From Saprospirales bacterium (GTDB lineage Bacteria; Bacteroidota; Bacteroidia; Chitinophagales; Saprospiraceae), in the NCBI GenBank assembly GCA_002698985.1, contig PAAY01000073.1:1-40096 (forward strand): 40,096 nucleotides of DNA. Reading direction: 5' to 3'. The position numbers and the translations under genes are program-made. Shown here piece by piece: positions 7,927 through 16,088 of this stretch. Below the pieces are notes generated by a model. That model did not search any database. It was given only the letters and a program-made list of their open reading frames with translations, and was not told the DNA's origin. The first letter of the stretch is position 1, and every line of letters starts with the position of its first letter.

Positions 7927-9612
7927 ATGAAAAATTTACTGCTACTCGTCGTTTCACTTTTTTGTTTCTCTTCGGTAAATGGGCAGTTGTGGATAGGCTT
8001 TACCTCAACAGTCGATGTGATTAGCCCTTGTGATTCTTCTTCAACTATTACAGTATTTAAGGATTGGGATGTTTATCAAACTATCAATGACCAATGGGAT
8101 GCGCCTGTAGATTCGAGCAGATGTTTTGGAGTGGAAAAGGAAGTCATTAGCTCAAATCTTCTTCTTTCCGATTTGGATTACAACAGGCCTTTGTTCATTA
8201 GGGCCAAATTTAGTCCTATACAACTTCTACCAAATACCCTTTATAGGTTTAATATGATTGGTGGGGATCCGTTTTGGGATGATTTTCCCATTGACTATGG
8301 TACGAGTTGTAGTAATTCTGTTTGCACAGGATTTCTGGTTGGGATGGAAATTCCAAATGAATCAGGAACGGGAGATACATTGAGATGGTATCCAATGAAT
8401 CAGACACCTGAAAACAACGGACTTTTTCAATTTTGTTTTCTTTCAGAAAATTTTGGGGGCCTTCTCAAGTATTTGATAATCCAATTCAAATTCAAGGAAG
8501 AATTACCAGCCGGATCCAAATTGAATCTTGGCTATTCCTCTGTAGTGGAATTTACTTTAGCTAACAATTTAGTGGTACCAAATCCATTAGTGGTAACAGA
8601 AGACTTTTTCGATGGTACATCCTACAATGCAACTCTTGGTGATTTACTGGGTGTCGGATATATAGACAATTATCTTTTTGTTTATTCGGATTCGACCTAC
8701 CCTTCTTCACAAAACCTGAGTTACTATGATGTTCATATCGATCCTAATAAATCTGAGCCTCAGGATATCAACATATTTGGCGATGAATATTCGTCTGTTG
8801 TATTCCAGCCTTATGTAAGTATAAGAGGAGGATTTGTTGATGGCGATACCCAAAGACACAATTTGAATCTGATAACCAATGGAATGACATTTTGTATGAA
8901 CCAACTCACCGACCTCGTCTTCGACGACGGCACCAGCTTCATTTACAATTACGGCGATATCCACTTCGGAAGTTACAACGCCTGCTTTATGTTCCGCAAA
9001 GGCAGCCGCCTGAAGATAGGTGATGGGGCCACCTTCAATTATGGCAACTACGGCCTGGGGATTCTGGCCATGTTTCCTGACTCAAAGCTGGAATTCGGTG
9101 AGGATGCCACCCTCATCGTGGATGGCCGCATGATGCTGATGGGCTATCCGGAGGCACCGGAGAAAGAACTGCACATCGAGTTGAAGCCCGGCCAAAAACT
9201 GGTTTTCAGCGAGCGCTCCAGGTTGATGAGGGTGCCCTGGGCCAATGCCCCCGTCCATCTGAACGTGCACATGCTGGGCGGTGAACTGGACGACTCCAAC
9301 CTAAGACCAGAAGATCGGGAGTTGATACGGCGCATCTATCCGGAGGTGAAAGGCAGCCTGAAAGACAACCTGGCGGTCAGCCCCAATCCAAATTCCGGAA
9401 CATTCGAAGTTCGGATAACAGCCAATGAGCCTGGCCAGGCCGGTTTTCAGCTCTTTACCCTCGACGGAAAAGCGGCTGGCGCTCCCATCCAAATAGCGCT
9501 GGAGAAGGGCATCAACCCCATCCCGCTTTCGTGGTCAGTGGCTCCCGGCGTTTACCTGCTCCGGGTGAACACAGGCAAGGACATTGCGACGAAAAAAATA
9601 CTGGTGCAGTAA
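7927..9612 (+). CDS. Secreted T9SS-sorted protein of unknown function, mosaic composition
   Basis: Probable surface or secreted protein, 561 residues from ATG 7927, chosen because MKNLLLLVVSLFCFSSVNG is a textbook signal peptide; ATG 7906 would add seven polar residues. I recognise no catalytic domain. The middle third (about residues 320-450) has short beta-strand-like repeats around LVFDDGTSF, RLKIGDGATF and KLEFGEDATLIVDG, resembling a beta-helix of the kind that often contains recurring G-N/D-G-x-x-L/F units. The end is a Por sorting domain: VSPNPNSGTF ... APGVYLLRV ... KKILVQ. The 5' two-thirds (to about 8885) is visibly AT-rich with A/T-ending codons, while the 3' third uses the GC-rich codons typical of the neighbours. 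That suggests a recombined gene. Convergent with the S9 peptidase. Confidence 0.75.
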   Translation: MKNLLLLVVSLFCFSSVNGQLWIGFTSTVDVISPCDSSSTITVFKDWDVYQTINDQWDAPVDSSRCFGVEKEVISSNLLLSDLDYNRPLFIRAKFSPIQLLPNTLYRFNMIGGDPFWDDFPIDYGTSCSNSVCTGFLVGMEIPNESGTGDTLRWYPMNQTPENNGLFQFCFLSENFGGLLKYLIIQFKFKEELPAGSKLNLGYSSVVEFTLANNLVVPNPLVVTEDFFDGTSYNATLGDLLGVGYIDNYLFVYSDSTYPSSQNLSYYDVHIDPNKSEPQDINIFGDEYSSVVFQPYVSIRGGFVDGDTQRHNLNLITNGMTFCMNQLTDLVFDDGTSFIYNYGDIHFGSYNACFMFRKGSRLKIGDGATFNYGNYGLGILAMFPDSKLEFGEDATLIVDGRMMLMGYPEAPEKELHIELKPGQKLVFSERSRLMRVPWANAPVHLNVHMLGGELDDSNLRPEDRELIRRIYPEVKGSLKDNLAVSPNPNSGTFEVRITANEPGQAGFQLFTLDGKAAGAPIQIALEKGINPIPLSWSVAPGVYLLRVNTGKDIATKKILVQ

Positions 9613-9791
9613 GTGTAGCGCCCTCAGTAAAAAGTCATTCCACGTTGGAGTTGACTGCAAATGTCGTTGGCTGATCCCGGGCCATGTCCGGCAAGTTGAG
9701 AGCAGCCTGTTCCGGGAATCGGGATGCATCCCGGCATTCGCCAGGAGGTTTTGAGCCATACTCTCAACCCTCTCAACCCCTTTCAACCTCA
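9613..9791. other. Intergenic space between convergent genes
   Basis: Holds no gene. There is a 14-bp perfect palindrome, CGGGATGCATCCCG, at 9720-9733. Adjacent to the S9 peptidase stop are degenerate CTCTCAACCC/TTTCAACC repeats (9758-9790); on the coding strand of that gene these read GGTTGAGAGG and begin immediately after its TAG. No T-tract terminator is visible. Confidence 0.6.
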
Positions 9792-11834
9792 CTACTTCTT
9801 ATGCTTCTCAAACCAGCCCAGCACGTAAAGCACTTTCGACATCAGGTAGCTCGGTTTCCTTGCAATGCCGTGTGAGGCCTCCGGAAAACGAACCATGGCC
9901 GCATCCACCCCCGCCAGTTTCAGGGCGGTGTAAAACTGCTCCGATTCCTCGATGGGGGTCCGGTAATCCACCTCGCCGGTGAGCAGCATGGTGGGTGTTT
10001 TCACATTGCCGGCATAGGTGATGGGAGAGCGCTTCATGTAGTGCTCCAGGTGGTCCCAGGGCAGGCCGGGGAACCAGTAGCGGTAGAAAAATGCCGGGTT
10101 GTCGGCGGTGAGCACAAAGCTGTACCAGTTGATGACGGGCTTGGCCACCACTGCGGCCCGGAAGCGGTCGGTGTGGCCAACGATCCAGGCGGTGAGCACG
10201 CCGCCGCCGCTGCCGCCGGTCACAAAGAGGTTTTCTTCGTCAACATTGCCGGAGGCGATGACGGCATCCACCACGCTCATCAGGTCGTCGAAATCGTGGT
10301 TGGGGTAGTTGTGGTGGATCTCGTTGCCAAAATCGCTGCCATAGCCGGAGCTGCCCCGTGGATTGGCATACACCACGATGTTGCCGGAAGCAGCATAGAG
10401 CTGGATTTCGGCAGCGAAGTGGTCACCGTACATGGCAAAGGGCCCGCCGTGGATTTCAAGAATGAGCGGGTATTTTTTCGAAGGGTCAAAACCCGGCGGG
10501 TAACAGACCCAGTATTGAATTTTCAGGTCGTCGTAGCTGCTGTTGCACCAGTGCTCTTCCACTTTGCCGAGGCTTTTGTGCCCAAACAAATCTTCATTGA
10601 AGCGGGTGATGCGGTTGACTTTGCCATCGGCAGAGCAGGTGGCCAGGTCGGCAGGGTGGGTGGCATCGCCGTGGGTGAAGGCAATGCGCCCGTTCCGGGA
10701 AACGGAGTAATCGCCGCCGCTGTATGGACGGCCAATGGACAGGCCGCTGACTTTACTGGTGATGTCACGACTTTTGCCGTCGAGGGTCATAAAGGCCACT
10801 TTTGTTTGGCCCCGGTCGTCGTATTGGAAGTAGATTCCTTTCCCATCGCCGCTCCAATGAATGTTTTCGATGCTCCGGTCAAAATCACCGCTGATGAGGC
10901 GGGGATTGGAGCCGTCCCGGTTCATGACGTACAGCCGGCTGATCTGGTAGCCGAGGTATTGCTCGTCGTGGCCGGTATAGGCGATCAGCTTCCCGTCGGG
11001 TGACAACACGGGATTGCTGTCGGGGCCCTTTCTGTTGGTCAGGGCCTTTGGCTCGCCACCGTTCAGGCTCACTTCGTAGATCTCGCTGTTGGCGGGTTCG
11101 GTTTCAGCGTCGGGGTGGCGGTTGGAGGAAAAGATCAGGCCCTGCCCGTCGGCACTCCATACCGGATTGCCACAGTCGTAAGGCCCTTCGGTCAATTGCC
11201 GTGGGGTGCCACCCTCCACCGGCAGCACAAAGAGCTGACGATGACCGGGCCGCAGGTAGCCGGCGCCGTCGCTGCGGTACTTCAGGTCGTCGATGTATTT
11301 GGGGGCCTCGGCCCATTTGGCGCCCTTGGGCGCTGGGGGCAGCTTCACCAGGCTGCTTTTTTCTTCGGAAACGAATAGGGTGAAAGCCAGCCACTTGCCG
11401 TCCGGCGACCACACCGGCTGGCCGGGGGACTCGGTCAGGTTGGTGAGCATGGCCTCCTCACCGCTGGCCACCCAGCGAAGGTAGAGTTGGGTTTTGCCCG
11501 ATTTGTCAGAACGGTATGCCAGCATGCTGCCGTCCGGTGACCAGGCCGGGGAACTGTCGTTGTGCAGGCCGGAACTCAGTGGCCGGACTTCGGTGCCGTC
11601 AAAATTGGCCATCCACAGGTTGCCCAATGTCCGGTCGGTCATCACGTCCCGGTAGTTGCGGATGAAGGCCACTTTCGATCCGTTCGGCGAAATGCTGGGG
11701 TGGGAGACGTGCTCCAGCTCGAAAATGTCCATCGGCTGGAAGGTGGACACCGTGGCCTGCTGCCCTTTTGCCGAAGGAAATGAAAGCAGGAAGGTGCAGA
11801 ATAGTGCGGTGATGAGGGTTGGGATGCGAATCAT
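9792..11834 (-). CDS. S9-family serine peptidase (prolyl oligopeptidase/acylaminoacyl-peptidase type)
   Basis: Exported peptidase of 680 residues that should cleave short peptides. A signal peptide covers residues 1-24 (MIRIPTLITALFCTFLLSFPSAKGQ). Residues about 35-410 form a beta-propeller of PD40/TolB-like blades with recurring S-PDG motifs (PSISPNGSKVAF, PAWSPDGSMLAY, PVWSPDGKWLAF, PVLSPDGKLIAY). Residues about 430-680 are the alpha/beta-hydrolase domain. The triad is visible: Ser542 in GGSGGG, Asp623 in GEVDYRTP and His655 in EASHGIA. EIHGGPFAMYGD is the oxyanion-side HGGP motif. Length and order are typical of DPP IV/acylaminoacyl peptidase-like enzymes of Bacteroidota. A composite repeat lies upstream and a GGTTGAGAGG repeat begins at its stop codon. 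Confidence 0.92.
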   Translation of the reverse strand: MIRIPTLITALFCTFLLSFPSAKGQQATVSTFQPMDIFELEHVSHPSISPNGSKVAFIRNYRDVMTDRTLGNLWMANFDGTEVRPLSSGLHNDSSPAWSPDGSMLAYRSDKSGKTQLYLRWVASGEEAMLTNLTESPGQPVWSPDGKWLAFTLFVSEEKSSLVKLPPAPKGAKWAEAPKYIDDLKYRSDGAGYLRPGHRQLFVLPVEGGTPRQLTEGPYDCGNPVWSADGQGLIFSSNRHPDAETEPANSEIYEVSLNGGEPKALTNRKGPDSNPVLSPDGKLIAYTGHDEQYLGYQISRLYVMNRDGSNPRLISGDFDRSIENIHWSGDGKGIYFQYDDRGQTKVAFMTLDGKSRDITSKVSGLSIGRPYSGGDYSVSRNGRIAFTHGDATHPADLATCSADGKVNRITRFNEDLFGHKSLGKVEEHWCNSSYDDLKIQYWVCYPPGFDPSKKYPLILEIHGGPFAMYGDHFAAEIQLYAASGNIVVYANPRGSSGYGSDFGNEIHHNYPNHDFDDLMSVVDAVIASGNVDEENLFVTGGSGGGVLTAWIVGHTDRFRAAVVAKPVINWYSFVLTADNPAFFYRYWFPGLPWDHLEHYMKRSPITYAGNVKTPTMLLTGEVDYRTPIEESEQFYTALKLAGVDAAMVRFPEASHGIARKPSYLMSKVLYVLGWFEKHKK

Positions 11835-11837
11835 GAT

Positions 11838-12147
11838 TTGAGGATTATTAGGATTATGGAGGATTATGAAGATTATGAAGGATTATGAGGATTATGGGGA
11901 TTATGCGGTTTAGCAGGAATACGCTGCTCAACGCTGTTTTTTAAAATGTTTAGAGTGTAGGGTTGAGGGTGTAGGGTTTGGGCGCTAGCTCAGTGAAACT
12001 CTGTGTTCAAACTCTGTGAAATAACTCTGTTTAACTCTGCGGTTAAAAAAAGTGTAGGGTTTAGAGTTTGGAGGAGCTAGCTCTGGCTACGAGCCACAGC
12101 CTGCCCCGAGCACTCGGGGAGCCACGAGCAAAACCAGGAGCTATGAC
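11838..12147. repeat. Composite intergenic repeat, copy 1
   Basis: A modular element of about 300 bases. In plus-strand order: GGATTAT units (11838-11903); TTTAGCAGGAATACGCTGCT (about 11909-11928); TTTAGAG/GTGTAGGG units; GGGCGCTAGCTCAGTGAAAC; AACTCTGTG units ending GCGGTTAAAAA; more TTTAGAG; then CTAGCTCTGGCTACGAGCCA and GAGCCACGAGC units. All modules recur in the same order at 13150-13460 on the other side of the CDF gene. No gene is present. The minus-strand CDF gene ends directly against this element. Confidence 0.85.
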
Positions 12148-13116
12148 CTAAACAAGGCTACCCTCCGAGTGCCGCTCGTTGGAGGAGATGTTTTCCACCG
12201 TCCAGACGAGGGTTTTTACGAATGGTTTTTTGCGTTCGGGGCAGTTGGCTTTTTGGCAGATGGGGCAGGCCGCCGGGCGGCAGGGATCGGTGTGAACGAA
12301 CATTTCCACGCTATCGCCGAACTGTTTTTGCACCGTGCTTTCGATGGCATCCAGTTCGGTGTGGGCATCTTTCACGCTCATGTACCAGGGCACGGTGAGG
12401 TGGAAGTCCAGGTGCAGCACCGCTCCGTATTTGATGATGCGGAGGTTGTGGATGTCGATCCAGTTTTCCTTGCGGTTTTTTTGGAGCCAGTCCACCAGTT
12501 TGGCCAGGAGTTGCTCATCGGCTTCGTCCATCACACCTGCTATGGAGCTCCGGACTATCCTGTAGCCCGTGAAAATAATGACAATGGCAAAAATGATGGC
12601 CACGAGGCTGTCGATCCACAGCCAACCGGTGAAACGCAGCAGAATCAGCCCGCCCACGATGCCGACAGTGGTCCAGGTGTCGGATTGGAGGTGGCTGCCA
12701 CTGGCCACGAGTGCCAGGCTGTTGTTTTTGCGGCCTTGCCGGATGGCGATCCAACCCACGATGAAATTGGCCACCGCCGATATTGCGACGAGAATGATTC
12801 CCTCATCGAGGTTCCCAATGGGTTCGGGACTTCGCAGGCGCTTTAGCGCTTCGTAAATGATGAGGACACCGGCAATGGTAATGAGCGCCCCCTCGATACC
12901 GGCAGAGATGAATTCCACTTTACCGTGGCCGTAAGGATGCTCCCGGTCACGGGGTTTGGCGGAGACGTACAGGCTGTAAAGCCCAATGAACCCCGCAGCT
13001 ACATTCACCGTGCTTTCCATGGCATCCGTCAGCACGGCCACGGAGTCCGTCAGCAACCAGGCCACCACTTTGATGGCAAACAGCGCCAGCCCCACGCCGA
13101 CGACGAGCCATTGCAC
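12148..13116 (-). CDS. Cation diffusion facilitator (CDF) family metal/proton antiporter
   Basis: Inner-membrane exporter of a divalent metal such as Zn2+, Fe2+ or Mn2+, 322 residues from GTG 13116. Six hydrophobic segments fill residues about 1-190, followed by a cytoplasmic ferredoxin-like domain with PWYMSVKDAHTELD and FVHTDPC. Aligned by eye to E. coli FieF, the transport-site pairs are Glu34/Asn38 in TM2 (FieF Asp45/Asp49) and His142/Asp146 in TM5 (FieF His153/Asp157). The E/N pair is unusual beside FieF. A Cys cluster near the C-terminus (C-x4-C-x2-C-x4-C within PCRPAACPICQKANCPERK) may bind metal. No ATG exists upstream before a TAA near 13150, although the intervening codons (IKTAKQNIKV) look family-like, so the 5' end may have been altered by the repeat. 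Confidence 0.88.
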   Translation of the reverse strand: MQWLVVGVGLALFAIKVVAWLLTDSVAVLTDAMESTVNVAAGFIGLYSLYVSAKPRDREHPYGHGKVEFISAGIEGALITIAGVLIIYEALKRLRSPEPIGNLDEGIILVAISAVANFIVGWIAIRQGRKNNSLALVASGSHLQSDTWTTVGIVGGLILLRFTGWLWIDSLVAIIFAIVIIFTGYRIVRSSIAGVMDEADEQLLAKLVDWLQKNRKENWIDIHNLRIIKYGAVLHLDFHLTVPWYMSVKDAHTELDAIESTVQKQFGDSVEMFVHTDPCRPAACPICQKANCPERKKPFVKTLVWTVENISSNERHSEGSLV

Positions 13117-13149
13117 TTTGATATTTTGTTTGGCGGTTTTGATGGGTGT

Positions 13150-13460
13150 GGATTATGAGGGTTATAAGGATTATGGAGGATTATGGAGGATTATGGAGGA
13201 TTATGGAGGATTATGGGGTTTAGCAGGAATGCTCTGTTCAACGCTGTTTTTCAAAAAGTTTAGAGTGTGGGGTTTAGAGTGTAGGGTTTGGGCGCTAGCT
13301 CCGTGAAACTCCGTGTTCTAACTCTGTTTAACTCTGCGGTTTAAAAAAGTTTAGGGTTTAGGGTTTAGGGTGTAGGGTTTAGAGTTTGGAGGAGCTAGCT
13401 CTGACTACGAGCCATGAGCTACGAGCTACGAGCTCTGACTACGAGCTACGAGCCACTTCA
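13150..13460. repeat. Composite intergenic repeat, copy 2
   Basis: Same module order as copy 1: GGATTATGGA units (about 13152-13216, nearly perfect), TTTAGCAGGAATGCTCTGTT, TTTAGAGTG/GTAGGG, GGGCGCTAGCTCCGTGAAAC, AACTCTG units, four clean TTTAGGG units near 13350, GGAGGAGCTAGCTCTGACTA, then CTACGAGC units to 13453. The last units overlap the coding end of the AlkD-like gene and provide its TAG stop. With copy 1 it brackets the CDF gene as a direct repeat. Confidence 0.85.
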
Positions 13461-14118
13461 CTGCTTCCTTTTTTGTCAGCTTCGGCAAATCGGGGTGTTG
13501 GTCCAGGAAATCCATGACCTCGTCCGGGTTGGTTTTTGTGTACTGCCGCAATGCCCATCCAGCGGCTTTTTGGAGGAAGAACTCTTTGGTGGGCATCACG
13601 GCCAGGATGTACTTTTTCATCAAGTCGAAATCCGTCTTTTCCCGGTAGGTGAGCTGGAAGATGATACAGGTTCGCTGCAGCCAGCTATTGCCGGAGGCGA
13701 TCCATTTTTCAGTCATGGGCAAGCGCAACTCCGGGAAACGACTGAAATGCTTGCCGGCCAGCTTGGCCAGCCAGTCCACCGTATCCCACCAGCTTTTGGT
13801 GGTGATGAGGTACTCGATGAGGGCGATGTCCCCGGCACTCAGCTTGCGCATGGATTTTTCCAGCATTTGCACGGCAAGGTAGTGCAGTTCTCTTTCTTCT
13901 TCGGCAAAAGCCAGGCGGCAAAAACTTTCCAGCTCTGCCGGCGGCAACAGGCCGTGGCGGGTATAGAGCTGCTTGGCCAGGCTCTTCCACTCGGCTGACT
14001 TCAGTCCGAAATAGCGGAATTTGTTGCGCATGTATTTCGACTGAGTCTCAGCCCGCTGAGGGTCGCCGTGGGATTCAAAAAGTGTTTTTGCAGCCTCGAG
14101 GTATTCTTTGGCATTCAT
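13426..14118 (-). CDS. AlkD-like DNA alkylation repair glycosylase
   Basis: 230-residue HEAT-like-repeat DNA glycosylase of the AlkC/AlkD superfamily, which removes positively charged alkylated bases (3-methyladenine, 7-methylguanine). Residues known to matter in Bacillus AlkD have clear equivalents: Trp111 and Asp115 (SWWDTVDWLA), Arg149 (WLQRTCIIFQL) and Trp188 (AAGWALRQY). The length is usual for the family. It starts five bases after the stop of the 14124-16064 gene, so it is probably the last cistron of a three-gene operon with two envelope proteins of unknown role. After KKEAVKWL the frame enters the CTACGAGC repeat, which encodes the tail VARSQSS and the stop; the native end may have been slightly different. 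Confidence 0.9.
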   Translation of the reverse strand: MNAKEYLEAAKTLFESHGDPQRAETQSKYMRNKFRYFGLKSAEWKSLAKQLYTRHGLLPPAELESFCRLAFAEEERELHYLAVQMLEKSMRKLSAGDIALIEYLITTKSWWDTVDWLAKLAGKHFSRFPELRLPMTEKWIASGNSWLQRTCIIFQLTYREKTDFDLMKKYILAVMPTKEFFLQKAAGWALRQYTKTNPDEVMDFLDQHPDLPKLTKKEAVKWLVARSQSS

Positions 14119-14123
14119 GAAGA

Positions 14124-16064
14124 TCAGGTTCTCGCTCCTCCGGAATTTTCAAGGTAAAATTCGTTCACGATTTGCAAAAGCTTTATCAGGAAGTTCTCCG
14201 ATTCATCGAAGAGGTGCAGGTGCATTTCGCCGTTTAGCGAACTGCCCTGGAATTTATCGCTGTAAGCTTCCAGGCTCTTGATTTCACTGGCCATGCGCTC
14301 CAGCATAGGCTGCACACTCGGTGATTGTCCAAGTTCTGAGCCGGCAATGGTGCGGAGGGTGTGGGAGATGTCCCAATACATCACCGAGCCGCTCTTGCAC
14401 AGGGTTTTCCGGTGGGCCTTGTCCAGCCGCTGCGATTTGGGATAACCGGTTGAGAGCTTGCGCTGTACCAGGTTTCTGTCGTTCGTCAAAATGAACAACC
14501 CGCTCTCGAGGGCCAAGTAGAACTCGATGCCCACCTCCGGAACGGTCACAGCGTAATACCTTCCTTGCTGCTGCAGTGCACCGCTGTGCACACCCAGGTC
14601 GATGAATTTCATCAGATCGTTTTTGCTGCCGTAAGACATCAGCATGGTCACGATGGGCAGATCCTGCAGGACGGTGGTGTCTTTTGTGATCATGTTGAAA
14701 TCTTCATCAAAGTCGTAGGTCTTTTGCGTCACAGGCATGCTCTGCATACCGGATATGGCCAGCATCACGTCGCCTTTCAGCACATTGCCGATGGCTTTCT
14801 CGTCAATGATGATACCCAGGATCTTCACGGCATCCTTGGCCAGGTTGCCGTACTCAGGCGTGTTGTCGAGGACTTTGTACAGCAGTTTTTTACCTTCCTC
14901 GATGGAGTTTTCGATGCTGAGGTTCATGTAGTAATAGCCGAACAGTTCGCCGTCGTCTTTCACATAGCGGAGCATTCGCTTGTTGAGTTTGGTGTCGAAG
15001 GCTTTTTTGTAAAACGAAGTGATGTCTTCGTTGTAATACATGTTGGATTTGAACTCCATCATGCCGTTTTTGAAATTGCCGGAGAAAGAGATGTAGGTGT
15101 CGGCGTAAAACATTTCCAGCATGGGCATGATCACATTGGCAATCTTCTGAGCATCCCGGTCAACCATTCCCATCTGGTTGGACAAACCCTTTCCGTACAG
15201 GCCCATGAACCAGTCGTAATTCATCCACAGGTGCATGTCGCTCCGGTCTTTCACAGCTTTGCGGAAATTCTCATCAGAAGAGATGGCCATGAGGTATTTT
15301 CGGTTCATGAGCTTGTCCACCCACTCACCCAACTGCTCGTAATTTCTGGCTTGTTTGGCCAGGTGCTCCGCAACGGGGTCGTAAGCTTCCGGTTCCTCAA
15401 CAACCGCCGGCTCTTCAGCTTCTTCAATTTCTTCCGTCGGCAATTCAGGAATTTCCATCGGTTCCTCTTCGGTAATTTCTTCTTCCGGCCAGCCTGGTCC
15501 TTCATCCATGTCTTCATAGCCATCCAGTGTGGTGCCGGAACTGTTGAGGAAACCCATGTCTATCATGAAGGTCCAGGCCAGGATGTCCTTGTTCCAGGCG
15601 ATGGCCTGCTCGCTGCGGTCATTCATGAACAGCTTGTAGTTGTCGTTTTCAATGAGGACATCGTTGGGGCTCTTCAGGGTGTTGAAGACCATCTGTTCAA
15701 ATGTGTTGCTGCTGGTCAGTTTGACCAGGAAGTTGAAATAGGCAAGGTCACCTTTTTTACTTACGAACATGCACACCGGCTGGGTAATGTCCAGGCCGAG
15801 TTTAGCCGGGTCGTCGAAAAGGTCACGAATCATTTCGCCTTCCTTTCCCGGCACTGACAGTACTTCTTCCTGCATGAAATGTTCGATGAAGTCGATGCTT
15901 CGCAGGTCCTTCATGGTCACCTTTTTGCCCAGGTGATCGAAATCGGTGGTGATGACAAAACCGGCGTCGGCGGGTACATAGCTCCACACCGATTGCGCAG
16001 CGAGCTGAGAAAAAAGGCAGAGGGTCAGAAAGAGGGTAAAGGAAAGTTTGCAGATCGTTTTCAT
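14124..16064 (-). CDS. Exported protein of unknown function (possibly DUF4836-like)
   Basis: 646-residue exported protein starting MKTICKLSFTLFLTLCLFSQLAAQ, a clear signal peptide. The mature N-terminus (VWSYVPADAGFVITTDFDHL) and the general layout resemble Bacteroidota proteins of the DUF4836 type, but I am not certain of that family. Residues about 181-232 are a Glu/Pro-rich low-complexity linker (repeated EEP, PEE, TEEIEE), probably disordered, separating two globular parts. No catalytic motif is recognised. It lies 24 bases after a lipoprotein gene and five bases before alkD, all on the same strand, so it is likely co-transcribed and may work with the lipoprotein at the envelope. Confidence 0.75.
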   Translation of the reverse strand: MKTICKLSFTLFLTLCLFSQLAAQSVWSYVPADAGFVITTDFDHLGKKVTMKDLRSIDFIEHFMQEEVLSVPGKEGEMIRDLFDDPAKLGLDITQPVCMFVSKKGDLAYFNFLVKLTSSNTFEQMVFNTLKSPNDVLIENDNYKLFMNDRSEQAIAWNKDILAWTFMIDMGFLNSSGTTLDGYEDMDEGPGWPEEEITEEEPMEIPELPTEEIEEAEEPAVVEEPEAYDPVAEHLAKQARNYEQLGEWVDKLMNRKYLMAISSDENFRKAVKDRSDMHLWMNYDWFMGLYGKGLSNQMGMVDRDAQKIANVIMPMLEMFYADTYISFSGNFKNGMMEFKSNMYYNEDITSFYKKAFDTKLNKRMLRYVKDDGELFGYYYMNLSIENSIEEGKKLLYKVLDNTPEYGNLAKDAVKILGIIIDEKAIGNVLKGDVMLAISGMQSMPVTQKTYDFDEDFNMITKDTTVLQDLPIVTMLMSYGSKNDLMKFIDLGVHSGALQQQGRYYAVTVPEVGIEFYLALESGLFILTNDRNLVQRKLSTGYPKSQRLDKAHRKTLCKSGSVMYWDISHTLRTIAGSELGQSPSVQPMLERMASEIKSLEAYSDKFQGSSLNGEMHLHLFDESENFLIKLLQIVNEFYLENSGGART

Positions 16065-16088
16065 AAAGCTGAATTAGTGAGATGAAGA

